The notes under the pieces were generated by a model. The model was given only the letters and a program-made list of their open reading frames with translations, was not told the origin of the DNA and ran no database searches. The position numbers were made by a program, and so were the translations under genes. This document shows, in pieces, positions 52,928 to 60,359 of a DNA stretch of 64,000 bases. Numbering within the stretch: position 1 is the first letter of the stretch; each line of letters begins with the position of its first letter. Source of the DNA: Flavobacteriales bacterium UBA852 (GTDB lineage: Bacteria > Bacteroidota > Bacteroidia > Flavobacteriales_E > Vicingaceae); contig DBGO01000015.1 of assembly GCA_002295925.1 (NCBI GenBank), positions 62,001-126,000 of the forward strand, written 5' to 3'.

Positions 52928-53263
52928 TTATTCGATATTCATGGTTTTTAAATAGCGCATCATCACTTCTTTTTCGTTTTCGGTAAATGTTATTCCTTTT
53001 TTTGATGCTTTATTTATCATTGCAGGAATTGTTTGGGAAAATGTTTTTTCAGTAAAATGTTTCGGATTTTTTGCTTTATGGCAAAGAGTGCACTTTTCTT
53101 CATATACTTTTTTGCCCTCTTGCAATTGAGCCAATGTCAAATCGGGATAAATGGCTTTTCCTTTTTCCAAATTGGTTTCGGTTGGAATATCCAACGCTGC
53201 TGAACAAGCCAATAAAAATAGACTTGCAGCCATGGTAACTATTACATTTTTTGTTTTCATCAT
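52928..53263 (-). CDS. Small lipoprotein-like cytochrome c
   Basis: 111 residues; ATG at 53260 is an equally likely start. The signal ends FLLACSA (lipobox, Cys20). One heme motif, CTLCHK, is at about 59-64, with MMRYLKTM near the C-terminus supplying a possible axial methionine. It is a membrane-tethered periplasmic electron carrier in the YceI-MarR group, gap 3 bases to the MarR gene and 15 to the methyltransferase. Confidence 0.88.
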   Translation of the reverse strand: MMKTKNVIVTMAASLFLLACSAALDIPTETNLEKGKAIYPDLTLAQLQEGKKVYEEKCTLCHKAKNPKHFTEKTFSQTIPAMINKASKKGITFTENEKEVMMRYLKTMNIE

Positions 53264-53278
53264 ACTATAATTTTAAAA

Positions 53279-53914
53279 TTAATTTTCTGTTTTTTGACCA
53301 ATATATCTGACAACCATTCCTTTGCCTACGTGATATAAACCTTCATTCAATTCGGTTTCTTTTTCTTCCAACAGTAAGGTTTTAAAATCCTTAAAATCCT
53401 TTAATAGTATCTCTGTTGTGTATAAAAACTCAATGTTTTGCGGTCCGCCAATATTTGGATTTTTTTCTCTGTAAGGTAAATTATTTTTGCTGAAAGCTTC
53501 TATAATTGCAATTCCGTTTGGTTTAAGTAACTCACTAATTTTTTTTTGTATATTTTCTCTCATTCCGGGTGGAAAATGGGCAAATATTAAACCGGCAGCA
53601 TCAAACGAATTTTTTGGTAAATCCATTTTGAAAATATCACCTACTAAATAATCAATAGAGACATTCTTTTTATGTGCCAATTGTAATGCTTTACGTTTTG
53701 CCTCTTGACTAATGTCAACAGCAGTTACTTGCAATCCTTGCTCGGCAGCATATACGGCATTTCTTCCTTCTCCTTCGGCAAACATTAAAATTTTGCCTTT
53801 TGGTTTATTGGTTGCTAATGCGGTTTTAAAAAAGGCATTGGGCTCAGTACCGTATGCATATTCAGGTTGAGCATACCTTTTGTCCCACATTTCTTGTATA
53901 TCTTTTGTATTCAT
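53279..53914 (-). CDS. Class I SAM-dependent methyltransferase
   Basis: 211 residues. SAM motif ILMFAEGEGRNAVYAAEQG (landmark AEGEGRNAVY) and VTAVDISQEA, VGDIFKMDLP. It resembles TehB/thiopurine-type small-molecule methyltransferases. The target is unknown. It sits within the YceI-MarR group between the dioxygenase-like and cytochrome genes. No signal peptide. Confidence 0.9.
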   Translation of the reverse strand: MNTKDIQEMWDKRYAQPEYAYGTEPNAFFKTALATNKPKGKILMFAEGEGRNAVYAAEQGLQVTAVDISQEAKRKALQLAHKKNVSIDYLVGDIFKMDLPKNSFDAAGLIFAHFPPGMRENIQKKISELLKPNGIAIIEAFSKNNLPYREKNPNIGGPQNIEFLYTTEILLKDFKDFKTLLLEEKETELNEGLYHVGKGMVVRYIGQKTEN

Positions 53915-53923
53915 AATTCAAAA

Positions 53924-54820
53924 TTATGATAATATAAAACTTGTTTCGCTAAATGCAGGTAAATGAGTGTTTTGTTCGTTATAAAAAATATCGATATCGT
54001 CATTTTTATTCATTAGCCCAAGAGTGTATAATACCGGAAAAAAATGGTCAGGAGTAGGAGAAGCTAATTTTCCCAATTTATGGCTTGTTTCATAGTTTAG
54101 AAAAGCTTTTGTATTTCTACTATTTAATTGTTTGATTAACCATTCGGAATATTCTGCTTCCCAACCATAAGGAGAAGTGTCATTTTTGGTTAGTTTTTGC
54201 ATTGCAAGTTTTAAATTATGAATTAATGCTCCGCTACCAATCACCAAAACTCCTTTTTTGCGAAGTTGTTGAAGTTCTTTTGCTAAGTTATAATGATACT
54301 GTGGAGATGCATAATAGTTAAGACTTATTTCAAATACAGGGATATCTCCTTCAGGAAACATATGCATAAGTACAGGCCATGCACCATGATCTAAACCCCA
54401 ATCAGTAGTAGGGTTAATTAATTTATTTTTGTTGGCAATTTCTCGAGCTAAATCCGGTTTTCCTTTAGCCACATATTTTACTTTGTAATATTCTTCGGGG
54501 AAACCATAATAATCATAGATTTGTTTTTGATTTAAGGCAGTATTTACATAAGTGCCTTTTGTACACCAATGTGCTGAAATGATAACAGCAGCTGTTATAT
54601 CATAGTTTGATTTGATAGATTGTCCAAGATTATTTAATACTTTCCAGAAACTTCTTTCTTCTCTTGATTTGATAATATCAAAAGGATTGCCATGAGATGT
54701 AAAAATTACCGGCATCAATTTACTTTGAGCCGGTAATTCATCAGTGAAATTTTTTAAACTGTATAATTTTGATGCAGACATAATACCAAAAATTGATATC
54801 AAGAAGTTCCTGCGATTCAT
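53924..54820 (-). CDS. ygiD: YgiD-like (LigB/DODA) extradiol dioxygenase with twin-arginine-like leader
   Basis: 298 residues. DODA/LigB class motifs: TSHGNPFD (metal histidine, about 42-49), SAHWCTKGTYVN, LDHGAWPVLMHMFPEG and GSGALIHNL. The family opens catechols (4,5-DOPA type) with a divalent metal. Most relatives are cytoplasmic, but this one has an N-terminal MNRRNFLISIFGI leader that looks like a Tat signal, implying a periplasmic place. It lies 9 bases after the CDGSH gene. Substrate unknown. Confidence 0.9.
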   Translation of the reverse strand: MNRRNFLISIFGIMSASKLYSLKNFTDELPAQSKLMPVIFTSHGNPFDIIKSREERSFWKVLNNLGQSIKSNYDITAAVIISAHWCTKGTYVNTALNQKQIYDYYGFPEEYYKVKYVAKGKPDLAREIANKNKLINPTTDWGLDHGAWPVLMHMFPEGDIPVFEISLNYYASPQYHYNLAKELQQLRKKGVLVIGSGALIHNLKLAMQKLTKNDTSPYGWEAEYSEWLIKQLNSRNTKAFLNYETSHKLGKLASPTPDHFFPVLYTLGLMNKNDDIDIFYNEQNTHLPAFSETSFILS

Positions 54821-54829
54821 TTAGTTATT

Positions 54830-55066
54830 TTATAATTTTGTATGACTACCATCACAAAATGGTGGATTTTGTGTGTGTTTACAACCACACCAAGCTACTT
54901 TTTTAGGTTCTTCAATATCTACAATAACAGGAGTAAAACCTGTTCCTTTATGCGAACCGTCGCAAAATGGTTGATTTTTACTTAATCCGCAAGAACACCA
55001 AGCATATTTTCCGGGTTCCATATCCATTACATAAGGCGCTTTTTGAGCAATTTTTGGTTCTTTCAT
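54830..55066 (-). CDS. Double CDGSH iron-sulfur protein
   Basis: 78 residues with two CDGSH units: CSCGLSKNQPFCDGSH and CGCKHTQNPPFCDGSH, each binding a [2Fe-2S] cluster through three Cys and one His. No signal peptide. Such proteins (mitoNEET/Miner2-like) move electrons or clusters and respond to redox stress. It lies between yceI-family and ygiD genes, 28 bases after the former. Confidence 0.93.
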   Translation of the reverse strand: MKEPKIAQKAPYVMDMEPGKYAWCSCGLSKNQPFCDGSHKGTGFTPVIVDIEEPKKVAWCGCKHTQNPPFCDGSHTKL

Positions 55067-55094
55067 GGCTTTTAAATTTTTTTAACGTATTAAA

Positions 55095-55682
55095 TTATAA
55101 TTTAATAAGTTCAACATTGCAATTTATTCTTACTTCTTCACCTATTAATAATCCTCCACTTTCTAAAGTTGAATTATATACAATACCAAAATCTTTTCTG
55201 TTTATAGTACCCACAACTTTAAATCCGGCTTTTATATTACCCCATGGGTCTTTTACAGTGCCATTATATTTTACTTCCAATTCTACTTCTTTAGTAATAC
55301 CGTGCATTGTTAACTTACCTTTTAAAAGATAAAAGTTGCCGTTAAGTTTTTTCATTGATGTGCTTTCAAATTTTATTGTAGGATATTTTTCAGCGTCAAA
55401 AAAATCGGGTGATTTTAAATGTTTGTCACGTTCTTCATTATCCGTATTAATACTTTTTACATCAATGGTGAGTTTAATTTTTGCATCCGTAAAATCTTTG
55501 TCCGATTTAGTTTCAACCGTACCGTCAAATTTTTCAAATTTCCCTACTACTTCAGAAATTACCATGTGATCAATACTGAATAAAATACTCGTATGAGCTT
55601 TGTCAAACGTCCATTTTGTTTGTCCAAATACTGAAATTACACTCAATAGTGTTAATGTCATTAATAAGTTAACTTTTTTCAT
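55095..55682 (-). CDS. YceI-family periplasmic lipocalin-like protein
   Basis: 195 residues: Sec signal peptide (MKKVNLLMTLTLLSVISVFGQ) and the YceI barrel, WTFDKAHTSILFSIDHMVIS then LTMHGITKEVELEV and GTINRKDFGI. YceI barrels bind isoprenoid lipids or quinones in the periplasm. It heads the group yceI - CDGSH - ygiD - methyltransferase - cytochrome - marR. A strong promoter with overlapping palindrome lies 25 bases before its ATG. Confidence 0.93.
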   Translation of the reverse strand: MKKVNLLMTLTLLSVISVFGQTKWTFDKAHTSILFSIDHMVISEVVGKFEKFDGTVETKSDKDFTDAKIKLTIDVKSINTDNEERDKHLKSPDFFDAEKYPTIKFESTSMKKLNGNFYLLKGKLTMHGITKEVELEVKYNGTVKDPWGNIKAGFKVVGTINRKDFGIVYNSTLESGGLLIGEEVRINCNVELIKL

Positions 55683-55706
55683 GGCTTTTAAGTTTTAATG
55701 TTTTTA

Positions 55707-55737
55707 CAAATGTATAAACAAAATATGTTTAAACAAA
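55707..55737 (-). promoter_or_regulatory. Consensus Bacteroidota promoter of the yceI-marR group
   Basis: TTTG at 55737-55734, exactly 19 bases, then TACATTTG at 55714-55707 on the minus strand; the start point should be about 20 bases before the yceI ATG. This is the best-formed promoter in the window. Confidence 0.72.
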
Positions 55738-55763
55738 TAAAAAATTGTTAAAATTTTTAAACA
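55711..55763. promoter_or_regulatory. Three TGT...ACA palindromes, putative MarR operator
   Basis: TGTATAAACA (55711-55720), perfect TGTTTAAACA (55726-55735), and TGTTAAAATTTTTAAACA (55746-55763). They cover the -7 element, spacer and -33 box and the region just upstream, as expected for a repressor. Binding by the group's MarR protein is inferred. The remaining part of the gap up to 55886 is AT-rich without visible structure. Confidence 0.6.
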
Positions 55764-55868
55764 TCATCAAATGAGGAGGTAAAAAACAGTAAATCAATGT
55801 TTTATTGTTTTTGACTTTAAATAGATAAAACGATTCATGTGCAATAATAAAAGGGGATAAATGTAAGG

Positions 55869-55894
55869 TTGCAGATTATTTATGTTTATTTTTG
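55869..55894 (+). promoter_or_regulatory. Probable promoter of purine nucleoside phosphorylase gene
   Basis: TTG at 55869 and TATTTTTG at 55887-55894 with a 15-base spacer, slightly short for the class. The ATG is 33 bases downstream. Confidence 0.4.
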
Positions 55895-55926
55895 AATTCA
55901 AATAAAACATCATTAAAACAGAAAAT

Positions 55927-56739
55927 ATGTTAGCTCAAATAAACGAAACGGTAGAATATATACAATCATTAAAAGTAGATAAACCTCAAGTAGGAATAAT
56001 TTTAGGAACCGGATTGGGCGGTTTGGTCAATGAAATTGATATACAACACGAGATTCCGTATGAAGATATTCCCAACTTTCCGGTTTCTACGGTTGAGTCG
56101 CATAGCGGTAAATTGATTTTTGGGAAAATGGGCAATAAAAACGTGGTGGCTATGCAAGGTCGTTTTCATTATTACGAAGGGTATGATATGAAACAAATTA
56201 CTTTTCCGGTAAGAGTAATGAAACAATTGGGTATTGAGTTTTTGCTAATTTCAAATGCTGCCGGTGCGTTAAATTTGGGCTACAAAAAAGCATCGTTGAT
56301 GCTTATTACAGACCACATAAATCTTTTACCCGATAATCCGCTGAGAGGTAAAAACGAAGATGAACTTGGACCACGTTTTCCGGATATGAGTGAAGCGTAT
56401 GATGTAAAACTTAATGATACAATCAGAGCAATTGCCAAAGAAATGAACATTACACTGCACGAAGGGGTTTATGTTGCCGTTTCGGGTCCTAATTTGGAAA
56501 CAAAAGCAGAGTATAAATTTTTGAAAAAAATTGGCGCCGATGCTGTGGGTATGAGCACTGTGCCGGAAGTAATTGTTGCCAATCATATGAATTTGCCTTG
56601 TTGTGCCATTTCGGTATTAACCGATGAGTGTGACCCTTTACATTTGGAACCCGTTGAACTGTCGGAGATATTAAAAGCCGCGGCGTTGGCAGAACCATTT
56701 TTAACAGCCATTTACAAAGAATTGGTAAACAGAATTTAG
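55927..56739 (+). CDS. Purine nucleoside phosphorylase (trimeric PNP family)
   Basis: 270 residues. Family motifs: GIILGTGLGGLV, the phosphate/histidine loop GRFHYYEGYDM, NAAGALN and GPNLETKAEY, ending with MSTVPEVIVANHM. The enzyme splits guanosine/inosine-type nucleosides with phosphate in purine salvage. The stop is 3 bases from the convergent rlmB gene. Confidence 0.96.
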   Translation: MLAQINETVEYIQSLKVDKPQVGIILGTGLGGLVNEIDIQHEIPYEDIPNFPVSTVESHSGKLIFGKMGNKNVVAMQGRFHYYEGYDMKQITFPVRVMKQLGIEFLLISNAAGALNLGYKKASLMLITDHINLLPDNPLRGKNEDELGPRFPDMSEAYDVKLNDTIRAIAKEMNITLHEGVYVAVSGPNLETKAEYKFLKKIGADAVGMSTVPEVIVANHMNLPCCAISVLTDECDPLHLEPVELSEILKAAALAEPFLTAIYKELVNRI

Positions 56740-56742
56740 CGT

Positions 56743-57486
56743 TTATTGATTGCTTACCCTCTGCCTTACGGCTTCATAAAGCATTACACCTGTGGCTACT
56801 GAAACATTTAGTGAACCTATTTTCCCCATCATAGGAATGGCGGTTTGAAAATCTGATATTTCCAACAGATTGCGCGAAATACCGCGGTCTTCGGAACCCA
56901 TAATTATTGCTGTCGGGTGCGTAAATTCAATATCGTATAAATTGTCATTTCCTTTTTCGGTGGCGGCAACCAATTGTAAGCCGCTTTCTTTTAAATAAAC
57001 ACAAGTATCCCATAAATTGTGCGATTTGCAAATATTTACACGATTGAGTGCTCCTGCCGATGATTTCATGGCAAAATCATTCAAAGCTGCCGATTCTTTT
57101 GTAGGAATAATTACAGCATCAACACCTGAAGCTTCGGCAGTTCGTGTAATAGCACCAATGTTTCGAACATCGCTTATTCGGTCTAAAATGAGTAATAAAG
57201 GTGTTTTTCCTTGCTCGTAAACTCCGGGTAAAATATCTTCAATTTTGTAAGTGGTAATGGGACTGACAAACGCCAAAACCCCTTGATGATTTCCGCCGGT
57301 CATTTGGTTTAGCTTTTGCACCGGAACATTTGCCACCGGAAGTTTGTTTTGCTTTATCAATTTGCGTAAGCGAGTAAGGTTTTCGAGTTTTACATCGCGT
57401 TGAATATAAATTTTACTTATTTCTTTTCCGCTTTCTATTGCTTCAATTACGGGGTGAACCCCAAATATCATTTCATCTTTTGCCAT
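56743..57486 (-). CDS. rlmB: 23S rRNA 2'-O-ribose methyltransferase RlmB (TrmH/SpoU family)
   Basis: 247 residues from the ATG at 57486; 14 earlier codons run into the preceding gene and lack family similarity. N-terminal substrate-binding domain (IFGVHPVIEAI) and C-terminal SPOUT knot with NIGAITRTAEASGVDAVI, IIMGSEDRGIS and LNVSVATGVMLYEA. RlmB methylates G2251 of 23S rRNA; related TrmH-type specificity cannot be excluded. Confidence 0.92.
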   Translation of the reverse strand: MAKDEMIFGVHPVIEAIESGKEISKIYIQRDVKLENLTRLRKLIKQNKLPVANVPVQKLNQMTGGNHQGVLAFVSPITTYKIEDILPGVYEQGKTPLLLILDRISDVRNIGAITRTAEASGVDAVIIPTKESAALNDFAMKSSAGALNRVNICKSHNLWDTCVYLKESGLQLVAATEKGNDNLYDIEFTHPTAIIMGSEDRGISRNLLEISDFQTAIPMMGKIGSLNVSVATGVMLYEAVRQRVSNQ

Positions 57487-57503
57487 TGCCTGTTTTTTGA
57501 ATT

Positions 57504-58781
57504 TTAATAGACTCTGCCTTGACGCCAAATATCAACCATACGGTACCAGCTTGTTTTGTATGTAGGTGAGCGGCGCAATCGTATATCGTTATCGGTAAGC
57601 GGATTGTTTACTTTGTAAAAAACAAAATTTATGCTCAACAAATTATCTTCTTCTCCATAAATCCAACTTTCGCCTTCGCTCGATTTGTATACTACGTTGG
57701 GTTGACCGTAAACAATGTAAATCATCCCGCGGTCGGTTTTCCAACCTTCTTTATATGAGCCAAACAGCTTGTTGGCATACTCTACTCTGGTGTAATACGC
57801 TCTAATTAATTGTTTGGCACGTTCTTTATTTCCGCCTAAACTGAGCCAAAAATTCTCGAAGTTTTCGCGTGGTGTTTTACTGTAAATGATGCTCTCAAAT
57901 TCTTTTTTCGAAGTAATGTAACGCAATGCTTGAATCATTGTTTCTATATCGGTTACTTCAGGATAATCGTCGGTGAATTGATACAGATTAAGTCCTTCTT
58001 TGTTTTTTGGATTTTGTTGTAAATGATAAATACCTTTTTGCGGAATAAGCATAAAGTATTCATCTTGTTTTTCGAGAATAAAGGTAGAATCGGGATGAAA
58101 ATTCATTTCCCTGTTTTTTATTTCGTTGTCGTCGGAAAAGGGTGGGGCAGCTGCCGGAAAATCAGATTTGTAATGCTTTACGGTAAGTTGTGAAAGTGTG
58201 CTGTCGGCATAATAAATAAAAAGTGTGTCGTTTGCTTTGATGTAAGGGTTAAACAAAATCTCTTCCGATGTATTTTTTATAAGGTAATATTCTTCGGTAT
58301 TTCGATTGCTTTTATTGACAAAAATATCTTTTTCGATGCTTTGCGAGCGGTTGTCGTCGGTAAGTACAAGTCGCAATTGATAATTGTTGCCTTGCAATAA
58401 AGGAAGTGGAATTTGGGTAAACAAAATTTTATCTTCAAAGTTGGGATTGATGTCAATAATGTGTACGGTGTTGCTGTCCGAAATAACTTTTGGCGTTAAA
58501 ACATTGCTTATTTCATAATGTAAGGTTATGTGTGCCGTATAAGTAGAATCGGTGTTTTTCTTTTGGTAAAGTAAATGAGTGGACGGAATACTCAGGTATA
58601 ACAACGATTGCTTGTCGTTTTGGTGAAAGATTTTGTAATTTGGGTTGACAATCTTTAAATTTTTGTTGTAAACAGCCGCAATGTTATCATTAACGGTACT
58701 TGTGGTTGAGCATCCGGAAATAAAAACAGTTAAGGCAATAAAACTCCAAAAGACAAACGGAAATTTTTTATTCAAAATCAT
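57504..58781 (-). CDS. GWxTD domain lipoprotein
   Basis: 425 residues. Signal ends FISGCS (lipobox, Cys24). The C-terminal GWxTD domain (about 290-410) contains FWLSLGGNKERAK, EGWKTDRGMIYIVYGQP and WIYGEE. The domain is known from Bacteroidota and other envelopes but has no assigned role. The middle part is beta-rich. It lies 45 bases after rmuC with an inverted repeat between. Confidence 0.9.
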   Translation of the reverse strand: MILNKKFPFVFWSFIALTVFISGCSTTSTVNDNIAAVYNKNLKIVNPNYKIFHQNDKQSLLYLSIPSTHLLYQKKNTDSTYTAHITLHYEISNVLTPKVISDSNTVHIIDINPNFEDKILFTQIPLPLLQGNNYQLRLVLTDDNRSQSIEKDIFVNKSNRNTEEYYLIKNTSEEILFNPYIKANDTLFIYYADSTLSQLTVKHYKSDFPAAAPPFSDDNEIKNREMNFHPDSTFILEKQDEYFMLIPQKGIYHLQQNPKNKEGLNLYQFTDDYPEVTDIETMIQALRYITSKKEFESIIYSKTPRENFENFWLSLGGNKERAKQLIRAYYTRVEYANKLFGSYKEGWKTDRGMIYIVYGQPNVVYKSSEGESWIYGEEDNLLSINFVFYKVNNPLTDNDIRLRRSPTYKTSWYRMVDIWRQGRVY

Positions 58782-58787
58782 AATTGT

Positions 58788-58819
58788 AAAGGTATTGAAT
58801 ATTTGTTAAAAATACCTTT
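58788..58819. repeat. Inverted repeat between rmuC and the GWxTD gene
   Basis: Nine-base perfect arms AAAGGTATT and AATACCTTT with a 14-base loop. Read on the minus strand it follows rmuC by 7 bases, has no T run, and contains TACCTTTA, a one-off match to TAnnTTTG just before the GWxTD start. It could be a weak terminator, a promoter/operator or an mRNA stem. Confidence 0.5.
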
Positions 58820-58826
58820 AATTGGT

Positions 58827-60224
58827 TTAATCTTCGTCGGTGTGCTCGTCGAGTAAATTGGTTGGTAACGATTTGTTGGCTTTTGCACCCATTTTTTTGA
58901 GTTTTTCGGTACGCGAAATTAAACCTCCGCGACCTTTTAATTTTGTAAAGGCATCGTTGTATGATTTTTTGGCACTGTCAATGTTTTTTTCAATTTTTTC
59001 CAAATCGGAGACAAAGCCATAAAATTTATCGTAAAGTTTTCCGGCTTCTTCGGCAATTTGAATGGCATTTCGGGTTTGTTTTTCGTGTTTCCATACCGAG
59101 GCGATGGTGCGTAATGTTGCCAATAAGGTAGTAGGGCTTACGATAATAATTTTACGGTCCCAAGCGTATTGAAACAATTCATTGTCGGCACGTATGGCAA
59201 TGCTAAAGGAAGATTCTATGGGCATAAAAAGCAATACAAATTCGGGCGAGTTGAGGTTTTTTGCCGAGAAATAATCTTTTTCACTCAATCCTTTTATGTG
59301 TTGCTTTACCGACTCAATGTGTTGTTTTAAATATCGTTTTTGCTCTTCTTCGTTTTCGGCGGCAACATATTTTTCGTAAGCAATTAAAGAAACCTTAGCG
59401 TCAATAATAATGTGTTTATCTTCGGGAAGTTTAACAACAATATCGGGTTTTATTTGTTTGTCTTCTTGGTTTTTGTCCGTGTATTGCGTAAAGTATTCTT
59501 CATCCTTAATCAATCCGGAATCTTCCAAAATTCTTTCTAAAATCAATTCTCCCCAGTTTCCTTGCATTTTGTTGCTTCCTTTCAATGCTTCGGTCAGGTT
59601 GCTGGCTTCTTTTGATAAATTTTCGTTGAGCGTTTTTAAAGCTTGCAATTGTTCAACCAGTTGCGAGCGTTGCTTTGTTTCATCAATAAATTTTTTCTCT
59701 ACTTTTTCCTCAAATCGATGAATGTTTTCTTTGAGCGGTTGTAAAATTTCATCCAGTTTTTTGCGGTTGGTATCGACAAATTCCTCGGTATTTTGTTTTA
59801 AAATTTTATTGGCAATATTTTCAAATTCCATTTGGAACTTTTTATTGATTTCTTCCACTTGTTTCTTTTGCTCATCGAGTTGTTGTTCAAGGGCTTTCAA
59901 AGTTGCTTCGGCTTGCGAATATTTAGTGAGCAATTGGTCTTTTTCGGTTTTTGTTTTTTGTAGTTCTTCCTTTTGTTCTTCAAATACTTTTAGCGAATTT
60001 TCTATGCGACCTTTCAGCTGTCCGTTTTCTTCGGTAAGTGCTTTTATCTCTGTTTGTGATTTTTCGGTTAATTGAGTCAGTTTTTGTTCCATTTCACGGA
60101 TTTGATTTTTGTAATCGTCCAAAATGGAGGAATTGTCATTTTGCGCATTTCCGCTTATAGATTTTCCGATGAAAAATCCGGCAATTAATCCTGCTAATAA
60201 CCCTATAATCAAATACAAAATCAT
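58827..60224 (-). CDS. rmuC: RmuC family DNA recombination protein
   Basis: 465 residues. One N-terminal helix (about 2-20), a long coiled coil (about 30-210, heptads of Glu/Gln/Lys/Leu), then the RmuC core with QGNWGEL-type MQGNWGELILERILEDSGL (landmark NWGELILERILE), KPDIVVKLP and IIDAKVSLIAYEKY. RmuC is thought to limit DNA rearrangements between inverted repeats through a nuclease-like fold. Length is usual. Confidence 0.94.
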   Translation of the reverse strand: MILYLIIGLLAGLIAGFFIGKSISGNAQNDNSSILDDYKNQIREMEQKLTQLTEKSQTEIKALTEENGQLKGRIENSLKVFEEQKEELQKTKTEKDQLLTKYSQAEATLKALEQQLDEQKKQVEEINKKFQMEFENIANKILKQNTEEFVDTNRKKLDEILQPLKENIHRFEEKVEKKFIDETKQRSQLVEQLQALKTLNENLSKEASNLTEALKGSNKMQGNWGELILERILEDSGLIKDEEYFTQYTDKNQEDKQIKPDIVVKLPEDKHIIIDAKVSLIAYEKYVAAENEEEQKRYLKQHIESVKQHIKGLSEKDYFSAKNLNSPEFVLLFMPIESSFSIAIRADNELFQYAWDRKIIIVSPTTLLATLRTIASVWKHEKQTRNAIQIAEEAGKLYDKFYGFVSDLEKIEKNIDSAKKSYNDAFTKLKGRGGLISRTEKLKKMGAKANKSLPTNLLDEHTDED

Positions 60225-60306
60225 AATTTAAGTTTCTTTGTGTTAAGGATATAAAATTAAAATTTATTCACCGGATTTAAAATTTTATTGTCGTATAAAT
60301 ATTAAC

Positions 60307-60336
60307 AAAAAAGGCTGTCAATTTTGACAGCCTTTT
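60307..60336 (-). terminator. Intrinsic terminator after the unknown lipoprotein gene
   Basis: Perfect stem AAGGCTGTC/GACAGCCTT extended by A-T pairs, short TTTT-type loop, followed by a T run on the minus strand. It lies 24 bases beyond the stop at 60360 and separates that gene from rmuC. Confidence 0.88.
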
Positions 60337-60359
60337 GAAATGAGATAAAGATAATTTTT

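Noticed and set aside
55683..55926. tRNA or small RNA in the largest gap
   Set aside because: No cloverleaf or T-loop motif; the gap is accounted for by two promoters and palindromes.
59410..60075. Two Ser/Cys/Phe-rich plus-strand frames opposite rmuC
   Set aside because: They are the reverse reading of Glu/Lys/Gln-rich coiled-coil codons.
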